Below, piece by piece: positions 32,133-42,364 of a stretch of 64,000 nucleotides of DNA. The notes beneath the pieces were generated by a model. The model saw only the letters and a list, made by a program, of their open reading frames with translations. It did no database searches and had not been told where the DNA came from. The DNA comes from Nocardioides campestrisoli. GTDB lineage: Bacteria; Actinomycetota; Actinomycetes; Propionibacteriales; Nocardioidaceae. The stretch is taken from assembly GCF_013624435.2 (NCBI RefSeq), contig NZ_CP061768.1, positions 3,872,001 through 3,936,000 on the forward strand. Direction: 5' to 3'. Both the position numbers and the translations under genes were made by a program. Positions within the stretch are counted from its first letter, which is position 1. Every line of letters begins with the position of its first letter.

Positions 32133-33527
32133 GTGCGTCGACTCCGCTCCGCCCCCCTCGCCCTGGCGGCCCTGGGCCTCTCCGTGGGCCTCTCACTCTG
32201 TCTCTCCCTGGGCCTCTCCCCGGCAGGATCGCCGGCGGCGGCTGCGGGGTCGTCCGCGACCGGCGCGACGACGGCGGACGGCGCCGACCGTGCCCGCCCG
32301 GTGAAGCGGGTGGTCCGCCGCTACGGCGGCGGTCCCGTACGCCTGACCGCGGACCAGAGAGGAGAGATCGCGTTCTCGGCACGTCGCGGCGACGAGGTGG
32401 CGCTGGCCGTCTGGAGCGCCCGCGACCTGCCGTGCTGGGGGCACCTGACCCTGACGGACGGGCGGGGGACGCAGGACGGGCGTCTCGACGACGTCTTCCG
32501 GGTGCGGACCAACGGCCGAGCCGTGCTCGGGTTCCGCGGCCGGTGCCTGATGCGCAAGGACCTCACGGTCCGGATCCAGCTGCTGAAGCTGCGCCGTCAG
32601 GAGCTCCGGGTCGACGGGGCACCGGTCCGCCTGCCCGCTCCTCGCCGGGGCTTCCTGGACGTGGCCTGGCTCGACGTGCCCCGCTCCGGTCGGGTGACGC
32701 TGGGCGGCTACACGCCCCAGGGGTTCCCGCTCAGGTCCGGTCCGCTGCTGGTCGACGACGAGCTGAGGTTCGGCGCCGTCTCCAGCATCTCGGTCGAGCA
32801 CGGGGAGCGGCTGGTCCACGGCCCGCGGGGCGGGCGCGACCGGTACCCGTCGGTCCTGCGACGGGGCACGCGGGTCGGTCTCGCATTCGGCGAGGAGGCC
32901 ACCGTGGTCGCGCGCAGCGCCGTCGAGCACCAGGCCCAGCTCGACGGCCCGCCGCTGCGGCTGGCGGTCGAGCGCGGACGCGAACAGGTCCTCACCGTGC
33001 AGCTCCCGCCGGGCGTCGAGCCCTACCTCGACGGGGTCGCCGACCCGGGAGGCGCCTTCTACTGGCTGACCCCGAACGGGCGTGCACCGACGGGCGGCAC
33101 CGCCCGCGTGGTGGTCTCCTCCGACCCCGCCGCCCCGTTCTCCGCGGAGACGACCGTGCGCGTGCGGTCGATCCTCCCTGCCCCCGACCTGGTCGTCGGC
33201 GGCCCTCCCGTCCGGTTCGAGTCCGCCGAGCCGGGGCAGTGGTTCCGGGCGATCGTGCCCGCCCGGCAGCCGATCGGCGTCCGGCTCACGGCCACCGACC
33301 TCGCGGTCACCGGCGGCGACTGGTCGGCACAGCTCACCGGCCCGTGCCCCGACCGGGGCTGCGCGGGGATCACCCTGGACCCGACGCGGCCGACCGGCAC
33401 CGGGTGGCACCTGTACGGCGAGCCCCACCAGGTCCTGGTCAAGCTCGGCCCCGGAGCCACCGGCAGCCTGACGCTCCGGCTCGAGCCGTGCGAGCCACCC
33501 TCGTGCCGGCCGGCCGGGGACGGCTGA
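32133..33527 (+). CDS. secreted protein, local three-member family (copy 3)
   Basis: This 464-residue paralogue is in tandem with copy 2. The GTG at 32133 gives MRRLRSAPLALAALGLSVGLSLCLSLGLSPAG, a signal aligned with the other copies; a GTG two codons earlier (32127) is the alternative. GAGG lies just upstream, inside the end of the previous gene. Blocks shared with copies 1 and 2 include VVRRYGGGPVRLTADQRGEIAF, EHQAQLDGPPLRLAVERGREQVLTVQLPPGVEPYLD and PDLVVGGPPVRFESAEPGQWFR. It probably forms an operon with copy 2. No function can be assigned. Confidence 0.85.
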   Translation: MRRLRSAPLALAALGLSVGLSLCLSLGLSPAGSPAAAAGSSATGATTADGADRARPVKRVVRRYGGGPVRLTADQRGEIAFSARRGDEVALAVWSARDLPCWGHLTLTDGRGTQDGRLDDVFRVRTNGRAVLGFRGRCLMRKDLTVRIQLLKLRRQELRVDGAPVRLPAPRRGFLDVAWLDVPRSGRVTLGGYTPQGFPLRSGPLLVDDELRFGAVSSISVEHGERLVHGPRGGRDRYPSVLRRGTRVGLAFGEEATVVARSAVEHQAQLDGPPLRLAVERGREQVLTVQLPPGVEPYLDGVADPGGAFYWLTPNGRAPTGGTARVVVSSDPAAPFSAETTVRVRSILPAPDLVVGGPPVRFESAEPGQWFRAIVPARQPIGVRLTATDLAVTGGDWSAQLTGPCPDRGCAGITLDPTRPTGTGWHLYGEPHQVLVKLGPGATGSLTLRLEPCEPPSCRPAGDG

Positions 33528-33594
33528 GCCGCCGGGCTCCGGTCCTCCCGACCATCGACCGACCCCTGTCGGGGTCGCGTGGCATGCTCGGCGC

Positions 33595-36500
33595 GTGCCC
33601 CTCCACCTGCATCGTGCGACCAGCACCGCGCAGCTCGCCGACGAGCTGGGCGGGCTGCTGAGCACGCCGCTGCCCGACCCGTTCGAGCAGGAGGTCGTGG
33701 TCGTCCCGGTCAAGGGGATGGAGCGCTGGCTGACCCAGCGGCTCTCCCACCGGCTGGGCGCCGGCGCGGGGCGGGCCGACGGCGTCTGCGCGGGGGTCCG
33801 GTTCCTCGCGCCGTCCTCCCTGGTCGGCCTGCTGCTCGGCCGCGAGCGCGACGACCCGTGGGCGCCGGACCAGCTGGTCTGGCCGCTGCTGGAGGTGGTC
33901 GACGAGTCGCTCGGCGAGCGTGGGTTCGAGGCCCTCACCCGGCACCTGGGCGACCCGGACGACGAGCTGCGCCGGTCGCGGCGCTTCTCCGTCGCCCACC
34001 GCCTGGCCTCCCTCTTCTCCTCGTACGCCACGCAGCGCCCGCGGCTGCTCACCGACTGGCGGCTGGGCCGCGACACCGACGGCGCCGGCGGCGACCTCGA
34101 CCCCGACCTGCACTGGCAGGCCGAGCTGTGGCGCCGGCTGCTCGTCCGGGTCGGGCTGCCTGCGCCCGACGAGCGGCACGCCCGGACCCTGGACCGGCTG
34201 CGGGCCGACGACCCGACGCTGGAGCTGCCGACCAGGCTCTCGCTCTTCGGCCACACCAGGCTTCCGGTCACCGAGGTCGAGCTGCTCGCCGCACTGGCGG
34301 AGACCCGCGAGGTCCACCTGTGGCTGCCGCAGGTCTCGGCGACCCTGTGGGACGACCTGGCCCCCACCGGCCTGGGCGGCCCCGTGCCGCGGGCCACCGA
34401 CGACTCCGTCGACCTGGTCGGCCACCCCCTGCTGGCCTCCCTGGGCCGCGACACCCGCGAGCTGCGCCGGACCCTCGGGGTGGCCAGCGAGCAGGCGGCG
34501 GTCCTGGAGCCGGCCGCCGCCGACGACCCGCCGGCGCCGGACACCCTGCTCGGCTGGCTGCAGTCGGACCTGCGGGCCAACCGCGCGCCGGACGCCGAGA
34601 CCCGCGCGGCGCGACGCCCGGCTCCGGACGACCGCTCCGTGCAGGTCCACGCCGCCCACGGCCAGGCCCGGCAGGTCGACGTGCTCCGCGAGGTGCTGGT
34701 CGGCCTGCTCCAGGACGACCCGACCCTCGAGCCGCGCGACATCCTGGTGATGTGCCCCGACATCGAGGCCTACGCGCCGCTGGTCTCGGCCGGCTTCGGG
34801 CTGGCCGACGTGGCGGGTCCCGGCACCGGCCACCCGGCCCACCAGCTGCGGGTCCGGCTGGCCGACCGGGCGCCGGGTGCGACCAACCCCCTGCTCGCGG
34901 TCGCCGCGACGCTGGTCGAGCTCTCCGCCGGCCGGCTCACCGCCACCCAGGTGCTGGACCTGGCCGCGACCGAGCCGGTCCGGGCCCGGTTCGGCCTCGG
35001 CGACGACCAGCTGGAGCGGATCGCCGCCTGGGTCCGCCAGGCCGGGATCCGCTGGGGCCACGACGTCGACCACCGGGCCGACTTCGGCCTCCCGCTGGAC
35101 GCCAACACCTGGGAGTCGGGGCTGCGCCGCGTGCTGCTCGGCGCGGCGATGTCCGGCCTGGGCCACCGCCAGGTCGGCGGCACCCTGCCCCTCGACGACG
35201 TGGGCGACGGTGACCTCGAGCTGGCCGGCCGGTTCGCCGAGCTGGTCGAGCGGTTGCACACCTTCGTCGACCGGGCCCGGGCCGCCCGCACCGCGCGGCA
35301 GTGGACCGAGGCGCTCGGCTCCGGGGTGCACGAGCTGACCACCGCCGACCCCGAGGACGCCTGGCAGGTCGCCCAGCTCGACCGCGAGCTGGCCAGGATC
35401 GCGGCCAGCGCCGGCGACGACGACACCCGGCTGCGGCACGCCGACATCCGCTCCCTGCTGCAGCACCGGCTGCGGGGCCGTCCGACCCGCGCAAACTTCC
35501 GCACCGGCACGCTCACGGTCTGCACGATGGTGCCGATGCGCTCGGTGCCGCACCGGGTGGTCTGCCTGGTCGGCCTGGACGACGGAGTCTTCCCGCGGGT
35601 GGCCACGGTCGACGGCGACGACGTGCTGGCGCGCCGCGAGCTGACCGGGGAGCGCGACGTGCGCGCCGAGGACCGCCAACTGCTGCTCGACGCGATCGGC
35701 GCCGCCGGCGAGACCCTGGTCATCACCTACACCGGGCGGGGCGAGCACACCGGCGCCGCGCGGCCCCCGGCGGTGCCCCTGGGTGAGCTGCTCGACGCGC
35801 TCGACCGGACCGCCGCCGAGCCGGTGCGCGACCGCGTCCTGGTGCACCACCCGCTCCAGCCCTTCGACGAGGCCAACCTGGTGCCGGGAGCGCTGCTGGG
35901 CCCCGGCCCCTTCAGCTTCGACCGCTCGGCCCTCGCCGGGGCGCTCGCCGCCCGCGCGCCGGAGACGGTGGTCCGCGAGCTCGTGCCCGAGCCCCTGCGG
36001 CCCCCGTCCGAGCCCGCCACGGAGGTCTCGCTCGCCGAGCTGCACGACTTCCTCCGGCACCCGGTCAAGGCGTTCTTCGTCCACCGGCTCCGGATCACCA
36101 CCCCCTACGAGGCCGACGAGGTCAAGGACGCGATCCCGATCACCCTGGACGCCCTGGAGCAGTGGGACGTCGGCAACCGGCTGGTCCACGACGTGCTCGC
36201 CGGCGCCGACCCGCAGGCGGCGATGCTCGCCGAGCAGCTGCGCGGGCACCTGCCTCCCCTGGCGCTGGGCGCCGGGCTGCTCACCGAGGTGGTCGGCAAG
36301 GTCCGGCCCCTGGTCGAGTCGGCCCTGGCCCTGCGCACCGGCACCCAGCGCGCCCTCGACGTCGACATCGACCTCGGCGACCGGCGGGTCACCGGCACGG
36401 TCTCTGACATCTTCGGCAACCAGGTCGTCCGGGTCGGCTACTCCAACCTCGGCGCGAAGCAGCGACTGGCCTCCTGGCTCGACGCGCTCGCCCTGGCCGC

Positions 36501-37002
36501 CGGCCGCCCCGACGAGAACTGGACCGTGCACACCATCGGCAAGTACCGCTCCAGCGCCAAGCGGGCCCTGCTGGCGCCACTGGCCGAGCCCGACGCGCGG
36601 CGCTGGCTGCGCGACCTCGTCGACGTCTACGAGCGCGGGCTGCGCGAACCGCTGCCCCTGCCGCCGCGCACCTCGCTGGCCTGGGCCGAGGAGCGGGTGC
36701 ACCTGCTGCGCGGCCGCGAGGCCGACCCGGACGGCAAGGCGCGCCGGGAGTGGGAGACGCCGCGGTTCAGCGACAACGGCTTCCCCAAGGAGGACGCCGA
36801 CCGCTGGCACGTGCGCGCCTTCGGCGAGCAGGCGGCGTACGAGCAGCTGGCCACCGAACTGCGCGACGACGAGAAGCACCCGCCGACCACCGGGGCCGAC
36901 GACGCCGAGCTGGGCGCCGCCCCGCACCGGCTGGGGCACTACGCCTGGCGGGTCTGGGGCCCGCTGGTCACCGGTGACCGCGAGCTGGTCAGGGGGATGT
37001 GA
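33595..37002 (+). CDS. recC: exodeoxyribonuclease V gamma subunit (RecC)
   Basis: This 1135-residue protein matches RecC in size, order and sequence: MPLHLHRATSTAQLADELGGLL at the start, VVVPVKGMERWLTQRLSHRLG, FGHTRLPVTEVELLAAL, and GTLTVCTMVPMRSVPHRVVCLVGLDDGVFPR. In the RecBCD complex RecC splits the duplex and scans for a regulatory sequence. The GTG start at 33595 follows the paralogue pair after 67 nt. Its TGA overlaps the recB start, so expression is coupled. The chi-like sequence of this organism is not inferable from one locus. Confidence 0.95.
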   Translation: MPLHLHRATSTAQLADELGGLLSTPLPDPFEQEVVVVPVKGMERWLTQRLSHRLGAGAGRADGVCAGVRFLAPSSLVGLLLGRERDDPWAPDQLVWPLLEVVDESLGERGFEALTRHLGDPDDELRRSRRFSVAHRLASLFSSYATQRPRLLTDWRLGRDTDGAGGDLDPDLHWQAELWRRLLVRVGLPAPDERHARTLDRLRADDPTLELPTRLSLFGHTRLPVTEVELLAALAETREVHLWLPQVSATLWDDLAPTGLGGPVPRATDDSVDLVGHPLLASLGRDTRELRRTLGVASEQAAVLEPAAADDPPAPDTLLGWLQSDLRANRAPDAETRAARRPAPDDRSVQVHAAHGQARQVDVLREVLVGLLQDDPTLEPRDILVMCPDIEAYAPLVSAGFGLADVAGPGTGHPAHQLRVRLADRAPGATNPLLAVAATLVELSAGRLTATQVLDLAATEPVRARFGLGDDQLERIAAWVRQAGIRWGHDVDHRADFGLPLDANTWESGLRRVLLGAAMSGLGHRQVGGTLPLDDVGDGDLELAGRFAELVERLHTFVDRARAARTARQWTEALGSGVHELTTADPEDAWQVAQLDRELARIAASAGDDDTRLRHADIRSLLQHRLRGRPTRANFRTGTLTVCTMVPMRSVPHRVVCLVGLDDGVFPRVATVDGDDVLARRELTGERDVRAEDRQLLLDAIGAAGETLVITYTGRGEHTGAARPPAVPLGELLDALDRTAAEPVRDRVLVHHPLQPFDEANLVPGALLGPGPFSFDRSALAGALAARAPETVVRELVPEPLRPPSEPATEVSLAELHDFLRHPVKAFFVHRLRITTPYEADEVKDAIPITLDALEQWDVGNRLVHDVLAGADPQAAMLAEQLRGHLPPLALGAGLLTEVVGKVRPLVESALALRTGTQRALDVDIDLGDRRVTGTVSDIFGNQVVRVGYSNLGAKQRLASWLDALALAAGRPDENWTVHTIGKYRSSAKRALLAPLAEPDARRWLRDLVDVYERGLREPLPLPPRTSLAWAEERVHLLRGREADPDGKARREWETPRFSDNGFPKEDADRWHVRAFGEQAAYEQLATELRDDEKHPPTTGADDAELGAAPHRLGHYAWRVWGPLVTGDRELVRGM

Positions 37003-40000
37003 TGCAGACACCGGACCTGATGTCTGACCTGAAAGCGAGCCGGACGCCTGAGTCGTTCGACATCGCCGGCCCGCTGCCCACCGGCACGACCCTGCTCGAG
37101 GCGAGCGCGGGCACCGGCAAGACCTGGACCATCGCGGCCCTCGTCACCCGGTACGTCGCCCAGGGCGAGGCACGGCTCGACGAGCTGCTGGTGGTCACCT
37201 TCACCCGCGCCGCCAGCCAGGAGCTGCGCGAGCGGGTCCGTCAGCAGCTCGACGACGCGGTCAGCGTGCTCACCGACCCCGGCTCCGCCGACCCCGCGAA
37301 CGCCCTGCACCGGTGGCTGCTCGACACGGACGAGGCCGACCGCGCCCTGCGCCTGCGCCGGCTGACCGCCGCGCTCACCGACTTCGACGCCGCCACCATC
37401 GCCACGATCCACCAGTTCTGCCAGCTGGTGCTGCGCAGCCTCGGGGTGGCCGGCGACACCGACCGGGACGCCGTCCTGGTCGAGGACCTCGAGCTGCTCA
37501 CCCACGAGGTGGTCGACGACCTCTACCTGGCCCGGTTCGCCGGGGAGCAGCACCCGCCCTGGGGTCACGACGTGGCCCGGCGGATCGCCCGCGCGGTGGT
37601 CGACGACCCACGTGCCCGGATCGAGCCGATGCGCGCCCTGGAGGAGGCACCGGACTCCGGGGCCGCGGTGCGGGTCCGGTTCGCCCTCGACGTCCTGGAG
37701 GAGGTCGAGCGGCGCAAGCGGCGCCTGGGCATCCTCAGCTACGACGACCTGCTCGGGCAGCTCTCCGACGCCCTGGCCGCCCCCGACTCGCCCGCCCGGG
37801 TGCGGATGCGCCAGCGGTGGAAGGTCGCGCTGATCGACGAGTTCCAGGACACCGACCCGGTGCAGTGGCAGGTCTTCGAGCGCGCCTTCGACCAGGTCGC
37901 CACCCTGGTCCTGATCGGCGACCCCAAGCAGGCGATCTACGCCTTCCGCGGTGGCGACGTCGCGACGTACCTGCAGGCGGCGGGCCGGGCCACCACCACC
38001 CAGACGCTCGGCACCAACTGGCGCGCCGACGGCCCGCTGCTGGACGGCCTGCACGCCCTGCTCCAGGGGGCCGAGCTGGGCAACCCCCGGATCGTGGTGC
38101 ACCCGGTCGAGGCCCACCACCGCGAGTCCCGGCTCAAGGGTGCGGGGGCGCCGTTCCGGATGCGCCTGGTCCGCCGCTCCGAGCTCGGGGTCGGCCCGCG
38201 GGCCAAGCCGTCGATCGACCGCTGGCGCGACCACGTGATCACCGACATGGCGCGCGACATCAAGCAGCTGCTGACCAGCGGCGCGACCTTCGAGGACCGG
38301 CCCCTGGTGCCGGGCGACGTGGCGGTGCTGGCGGCGCGGCGCGCCGACCTGCAGGCCGCCCAGCGGGCCCTGCACGACGTCGGCGTGCCCTCCGTGGTCA
38401 ACGCCGGCGGCTCGGTCTTCCACACGCCCGCGGCCACCGAGTGGCTCACGTTCCTGGAGGCCCTGGAGCAGCCGCACCGGGCCGAGCGGGTCCGGGCCGC
38501 GGCGCTCACCTGCTTCTTCGGGCTCAGCGCCGAGGAGCTGGACGCGACCAGCACCGCCGAGTCCGACCGGCTCACCGACCGGTTCTCCGACCAGGTGCGG
38601 GTGCTCGCGGAGGTCCTCGGCAGCCGTGGCGTGGCCGCGGTGCTGGAGTGCGCCGTGCTCGACGGGCTGACCGAGCGGGTGCTCGGCCGGCTCGGCGGCG
38701 AGCGGCTGCTCACCGACGTACGCCACATCGGCGAGTCGCTGCACAAGGTCTCGGTCGAGCAGCGACTGGGCGCGGTCGGCCTGGTCTCGTGGCTGCGCAG
38801 CCAGGTCGCCGACGACAAGCTCGAGGTGGCCTCCGAGCGGACCCGCCGCCTCGACTCCGACGCCGCCGCGGTGCAGCTGGTCACCATCCACGGCAGCAAG
38901 GGCCTGGAGTACCCGGTGGTCTACGCCCCGACCCTGTGGAACCGCTACACCGGCACCGACCCGGACGTGCCGCTCTTCCACGACGACGAGGGGCAGCGCT
39001 GCCGCGACGTGGGCGGACCGGGCCCGCACCGGGCCGAGGGCGTCGCGCGGCACTGGCGCGAGGACGCCGGGGAGTCGCTGCGTCTGCTCTACGTCACCCT
39101 CACCCGGGCCAAGTCCCAGGTGGTCACCTGGTACGCCCCCACGCTGCGCAACACCTCCGGCTCCCCCCTGCACCGGATGCTCTTCGGCCGGCGCCCCCAG
39201 GGCGCCGCGGTCCCCGACGAGCAGGCGCTGGTCGAGGAGGACCGGATCGTGGAGATCTTCGGCCACTGGCGCGACGCCGGGGCCTTCCACCCCGAGCTGG
39301 CTGTCAGCGACCCGCCGGACGAGACTCCGCTGGAGCCCTCGCGGGAGCGGCTGGAGGCCCGCGCGTTCACCCGCCGGGTCGACACCGACTGGCGGCGTAC
39401 GTCGTACTCCTCGCTCTCCGCGGCGGCCACCGTGGACGGGCACGCCGTCGCCCTCTCCGAGCCCGAGGAGGTCCCGGAGACCGACGACGCGGGCGCGCCG
39501 CTGGTGCTGGCCGCCGAGCCGGACCACCCCGAGCTGGCCGCCGTCCCCTCCCCGATGGCCGACCTGCCGGTCGGGGCCACCTTCGGGTCGCTGGTGCACG
39601 CGGTGCTCGAGCACGCCGACCCCGCCGCGCCGGACTTCCGCGCCCACCTGGTCGAGCTGGTCGAGGAGCACCGCGTCTGGTGGCCCGTCGACCTGGAGGC
39701 CGAGGCGCTCGCCGACGCCCTGGTCAGCGTCTGCGCCAGCCCGCTCGGCCCGCTGGCCGGCGACCTGACCTGGATGGACCTGCAGCTCCGCGACCGGCTG
39801 GCCGAGCTCGACTTCGAGCTGCCCCTGGCGGGCGGCGACGACCCCGGGGACGGCAGCGGAGGCGCCGGGTCGGCGCGGCCGGTGCGGTTGGGCGACCTGG
39901 CCCCGCTGCTGCGCCGCCACCTGCCCGCGGACGACCCGCTGCTCGGCTACGCCGACACCCTCGAGCAGGACCCGGCGCTCGCGGACCAGGCGCTGCGCGG

Positions 40001-40439
40001 CTACCTCACCGGCTCGATCGACGTGGTGCTGCGGGTGCAGGTCGACGGGAGCCCGCGCTACCTGACGGTCGACTACAAGACCAACTGGCTCGGCGACCTC
40101 GACGCCCCGCTGACCGCCCACTCCTACCGGCCCTCGGTGCTCGCCGCGGCGATGGGCTCCTCCGACTACCCCCTGCAGGCCCTGCTCTACACCGTGGTGC
40201 TGCACCGCTACCTGCGCTGGCGGCTGCCCGACTACGACCCCGAGCAGCACCTCGGCGGGGTGCTCTACCTCTACCTGCGCGGGATGTGCGGCCCCGAGAC
40301 CCCGACGGTCGACGGCATGCCGTGCGGCGTCTTCTCCTGGCGTCCCCCGGTGGCCCTGGTCGAGGAGCTCTCCGCCCTGCTGGACGGGCTGCTCGACGGG
40401 GCTCCAGACAGCTCTGCGGACGGGAGGACGAGCCGATGA
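37002..40439 (+). CDS. recB: exodeoxyribonuclease V beta subunit (RecB)
   Basis: This roughly 1145-residue RecB has SF1A helicase motifs in order: Walker A ASAGTGKT near 30, LIDEFQDTDP near 277, NWRA near 339, TIHGSKGLEYP near 627 and LYVTLTRAKS near 695. The C-terminal nuclease carries YLTVDYKTNWLG near 1020, the D-x-K active site. It is the 3'-5' motor and nuclease of RecBCD. The start is ATG 37002, overlapping the recC stop by one base; a GTG at 36999 is also in frame. Confidence 0.96.
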   Translation: MQTPDLMSDLKASRTPESFDIAGPLPTGTTLLEASAGTGKTWTIAALVTRYVAQGEARLDELLVVTFTRAASQELRERVRQQLDDAVSVLTDPGSADPANALHRWLLDTDEADRALRLRRLTAALTDFDAATIATIHQFCQLVLRSLGVAGDTDRDAVLVEDLELLTHEVVDDLYLARFAGEQHPPWGHDVARRIARAVVDDPRARIEPMRALEEAPDSGAAVRVRFALDVLEEVERRKRRLGILSYDDLLGQLSDALAAPDSPARVRMRQRWKVALIDEFQDTDPVQWQVFERAFDQVATLVLIGDPKQAIYAFRGGDVATYLQAAGRATTTQTLGTNWRADGPLLDGLHALLQGAELGNPRIVVHPVEAHHRESRLKGAGAPFRMRLVRRSELGVGPRAKPSIDRWRDHVITDMARDIKQLLTSGATFEDRPLVPGDVAVLAARRADLQAAQRALHDVGVPSVVNAGGSVFHTPAATEWLTFLEALEQPHRAERVRAAALTCFFGLSAEELDATSTAESDRLTDRFSDQVRVLAEVLGSRGVAAVLECAVLDGLTERVLGRLGGERLLTDVRHIGESLHKVSVEQRLGAVGLVSWLRSQVADDKLEVASERTRRLDSDAAAVQLVTIHGSKGLEYPVVYAPTLWNRYTGTDPDVPLFHDDEGQRCRDVGGPGPHRAEGVARHWREDAGESLRLLYVTLTRAKSQVVTWYAPTLRNTSGSPLHRMLFGRRPQGAAVPDEQALVEEDRIVEIFGHWRDAGAFHPELAVSDPPDETPLEPSRERLEARAFTRRVDTDWRRTSYSSLSAAATVDGHAVALSEPEEVPETDDAGAPLVLAAEPDHPELAAVPSPMADLPVGATFGSLVHAVLEHADPAAPDFRAHLVELVEEHRVWWPVDLEAEALADALVSVCASPLGPLAGDLTWMDLQLRDRLAELDFELPLAGGDDPGDGSGGAGSARPVRLGDLAPLLRRHLPADDPLLGYADTLEQDPALADQALRGYLTGSIDVVLRVQVDGSPRYLTVDYKTNWLGDLDAPLTAHSYRPSVLAAAMGSSDYPLQALLYTVVLHRYLRWRLPDYDPEQHLGGVLYLYLRGMCGPETPTVDGMPCGVFSWRPPVALVEELSALLDGLLDGAPDSSADGRTSR

Positions 40440-42187
40440 CCGACGTCTTCGAGCCGGTCGACGAGCAGGACGCACGTCTGGCGCTGGCCGCCACCGGCCT
40501 GCTGGCGCGGTTCAACGCCGCGGGCGTGGTGACCTCCGGCGACGTGCACGTGGCGCGGACGCTCGGCCAGCTCGGCGGTGAGACCGACGAGACGGTCCTG
40601 CTCGCGATCGCGCTGACCTGCCGGGCGGTGCGCGGCGGCTCGGTCTGCCTCGACCTGGCCCCGGCCGCCGACGTCCCCGAGCACGAGCAGCTGCCCTGGC
40701 CGGAGCCCGAGGCCTGGGCCGGCGCCGTGGCCCGCAGCCCGCTGGTGGCGCTCGGGGTGCTGTGCTGGGAGAGCGGCCTGCTCTACCTGGACCGCTACCA
40801 CGAGCAGGAGACCCAGGTCCTGGAGGACCTCACCGCCCGCGCCCAGGGGACTCCGCCGCACGACGACGCGCTGATGCAGGCCTCGCTCGACCGGGTCTTC
40901 GCCCCCACCGGGTACGACGAGCAGCGGGCCGCCTGCCTGCGCGCGGCTCGCCAGTGGACCTGCGTGGTCACGGGCGGCCCGGGCACCGGCAAGACCACCA
41001 CGGTGGCGGGTCTGCTGGTGGCGCTGCACGACCAGTTCGCGGCCCGCGGCCAGACCGTCCGGGTCGCGCTGGCCGCACCCACCGGCAAGGCCGCCGCGCG
41101 GCTCCAGGAGGCGGTGCACGAGTCGGCGCGCGACTTCTCCGAGGACGACCGGGCCCGGCTGACCGGCATCCAGGCCTCCACCCTGCACCGGCTGCTGCGC
41201 CGCGACCCGGGCAACACCACCCGCTTCCGGCACCACCGCGGCAACCGCCTGCCGCACGACGTGGTGGTGGTCGACGAAGCGTCGATGGTCTCGCTCACGA
41301 TGATGGCCCGGCTGCTCGAGGCGGTACGGCCCGACGCCCGCCTGGTCCTGGTCGGCGACCCCTTCCAGCTCTCCTCGGTCGACGCCGGCGCGGTGCTCAG
41401 CGACCTGGTCCGCGGCTACGAGCACCGCGACGACTCCCCGGTCGCCGCACTCGCGACCACCCACCGGTTCGGCGCCGAGATCGGCGCGCTGGCCGAGGCG
41501 CTGCGTACCGGCGACGCCGACCTGACCGTGGAGGTGCTCGCCGCCGGGCACCCGGCGGTGGAGTGGGTCCGCGACGAGGACCCCTCGGCCCGGGTGCGGG
41601 GCCCGGCGCTGGGCACCGCGCTCGCGGTCCGCGACGCGGCCGAGGCGGGTGACGCCGCCCGGGCCCTGCGCGCGCTCGACCGGCACCGGCTGCTCTGCGC
41701 GCACCGCGACGGGCCGTACGGCGTGCGCCACTGGAACTCCCGGGTCGAGCAGTGGATCAGCGCGGAGACCGGGGACCCGCTGCACGAGTCCTCCTACCTG
41801 GGCCGCCCGCTGCTGGTCACCGCCAACGACTACTCCCTCGGCGTCCACAACGGCGACACCGGCGTGGTGGTCGAGACCCCGGCCGGGCGCCGGGTGGTCA
41901 TCGACTCCGGCGACGGCCCGCGCGACTTCGCCCCCTCGCGGCTCGGCGACGTGGACACGATGCACGCGATGACGATCCACAAGAGCCAGGGCAGCCAGGC
42001 CGACGAGGTCACCGTGCTGCTGCCGCCCGAGGACTCCCGCCTGCTCACCCGGGAGCTCTTCTACACCGCGGTCACCCGCGCCCGGTCGAAGGTGCGGGTC
42101 GTCGGGTCCGAGGCGGAGGTACGGGCGGCCGTCACCCGGCGGGCCATGCGCGCCACCGGGCTGGCGGACCGGCTGCGCCTGCAGTAG
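40436..42187 (+). CDS. recD: exodeoxyribonuclease V alpha subunit (RecD)
   Basis: This 583-residue SF1B helicase is the 5'-3' motor of RecBCD. Walker A GGPGTGKTTT is near 180, DEASM near 277, TIHKSQGSQADEV near 513 and ELFYTAVTRARS near 539. The N-terminal 150 residues match the RecD domain that contacts RecC. The ATG overlaps the recB TGA (ATGA), completing a three-gene coupled operon, recC-recB-recD. Confidence 0.96.
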   Translation: MTDVFEPVDEQDARLALAATGLLARFNAAGVVTSGDVHVARTLGQLGGETDETVLLAIALTCRAVRGGSVCLDLAPAADVPEHEQLPWPEPEAWAGAVARSPLVALGVLCWESGLLYLDRYHEQETQVLEDLTARAQGTPPHDDALMQASLDRVFAPTGYDEQRAACLRAARQWTCVVTGGPGTGKTTTVAGLLVALHDQFAARGQTVRVALAAPTGKAAARLQEAVHESARDFSEDDRARLTGIQASTLHRLLRRDPGNTTRFRHHRGNRLPHDVVVVDEASMVSLTMMARLLEAVRPDARLVLVGDPFQLSSVDAGAVLSDLVRGYEHRDDSPVAALATTHRFGAEIGALAEALRTGDADLTVEVLAAGHPAVEWVRDEDPSARVRGPALGTALAVRDAAEAGDAARALRALDRHRLLCAHRDGPYGVRHWNSRVEQWISAETGDPLHESSYLGRPLLVTANDYSLGVHNGDTGVVVETPAGRRVVIDSGDGPRDFAPSRLGDVDTMHAMTIHKSQGSQADEVTVLLPPEDSRLLTRELFYTAVTRARSKVRVVGSEAEVRAAVTRRAMRATGLADRLRLQ

Positions 42188-42364
42188 CCCGGGGCGAGAC
42201 CTTCGCGGCGGGGACATCTACCCGTCACACGACTTCGATACTGTCAGCGCGTGGCGCCACCCGGTGCCGCTGCACCACCCGTCCCGCCCTCTGCCCGTCC
42301 CACCTCTGCCCGTCCCACCCTCCCGCCCTCTGCCCGCGCTTCATGTTCTCTGGAGAGTCGTCCG

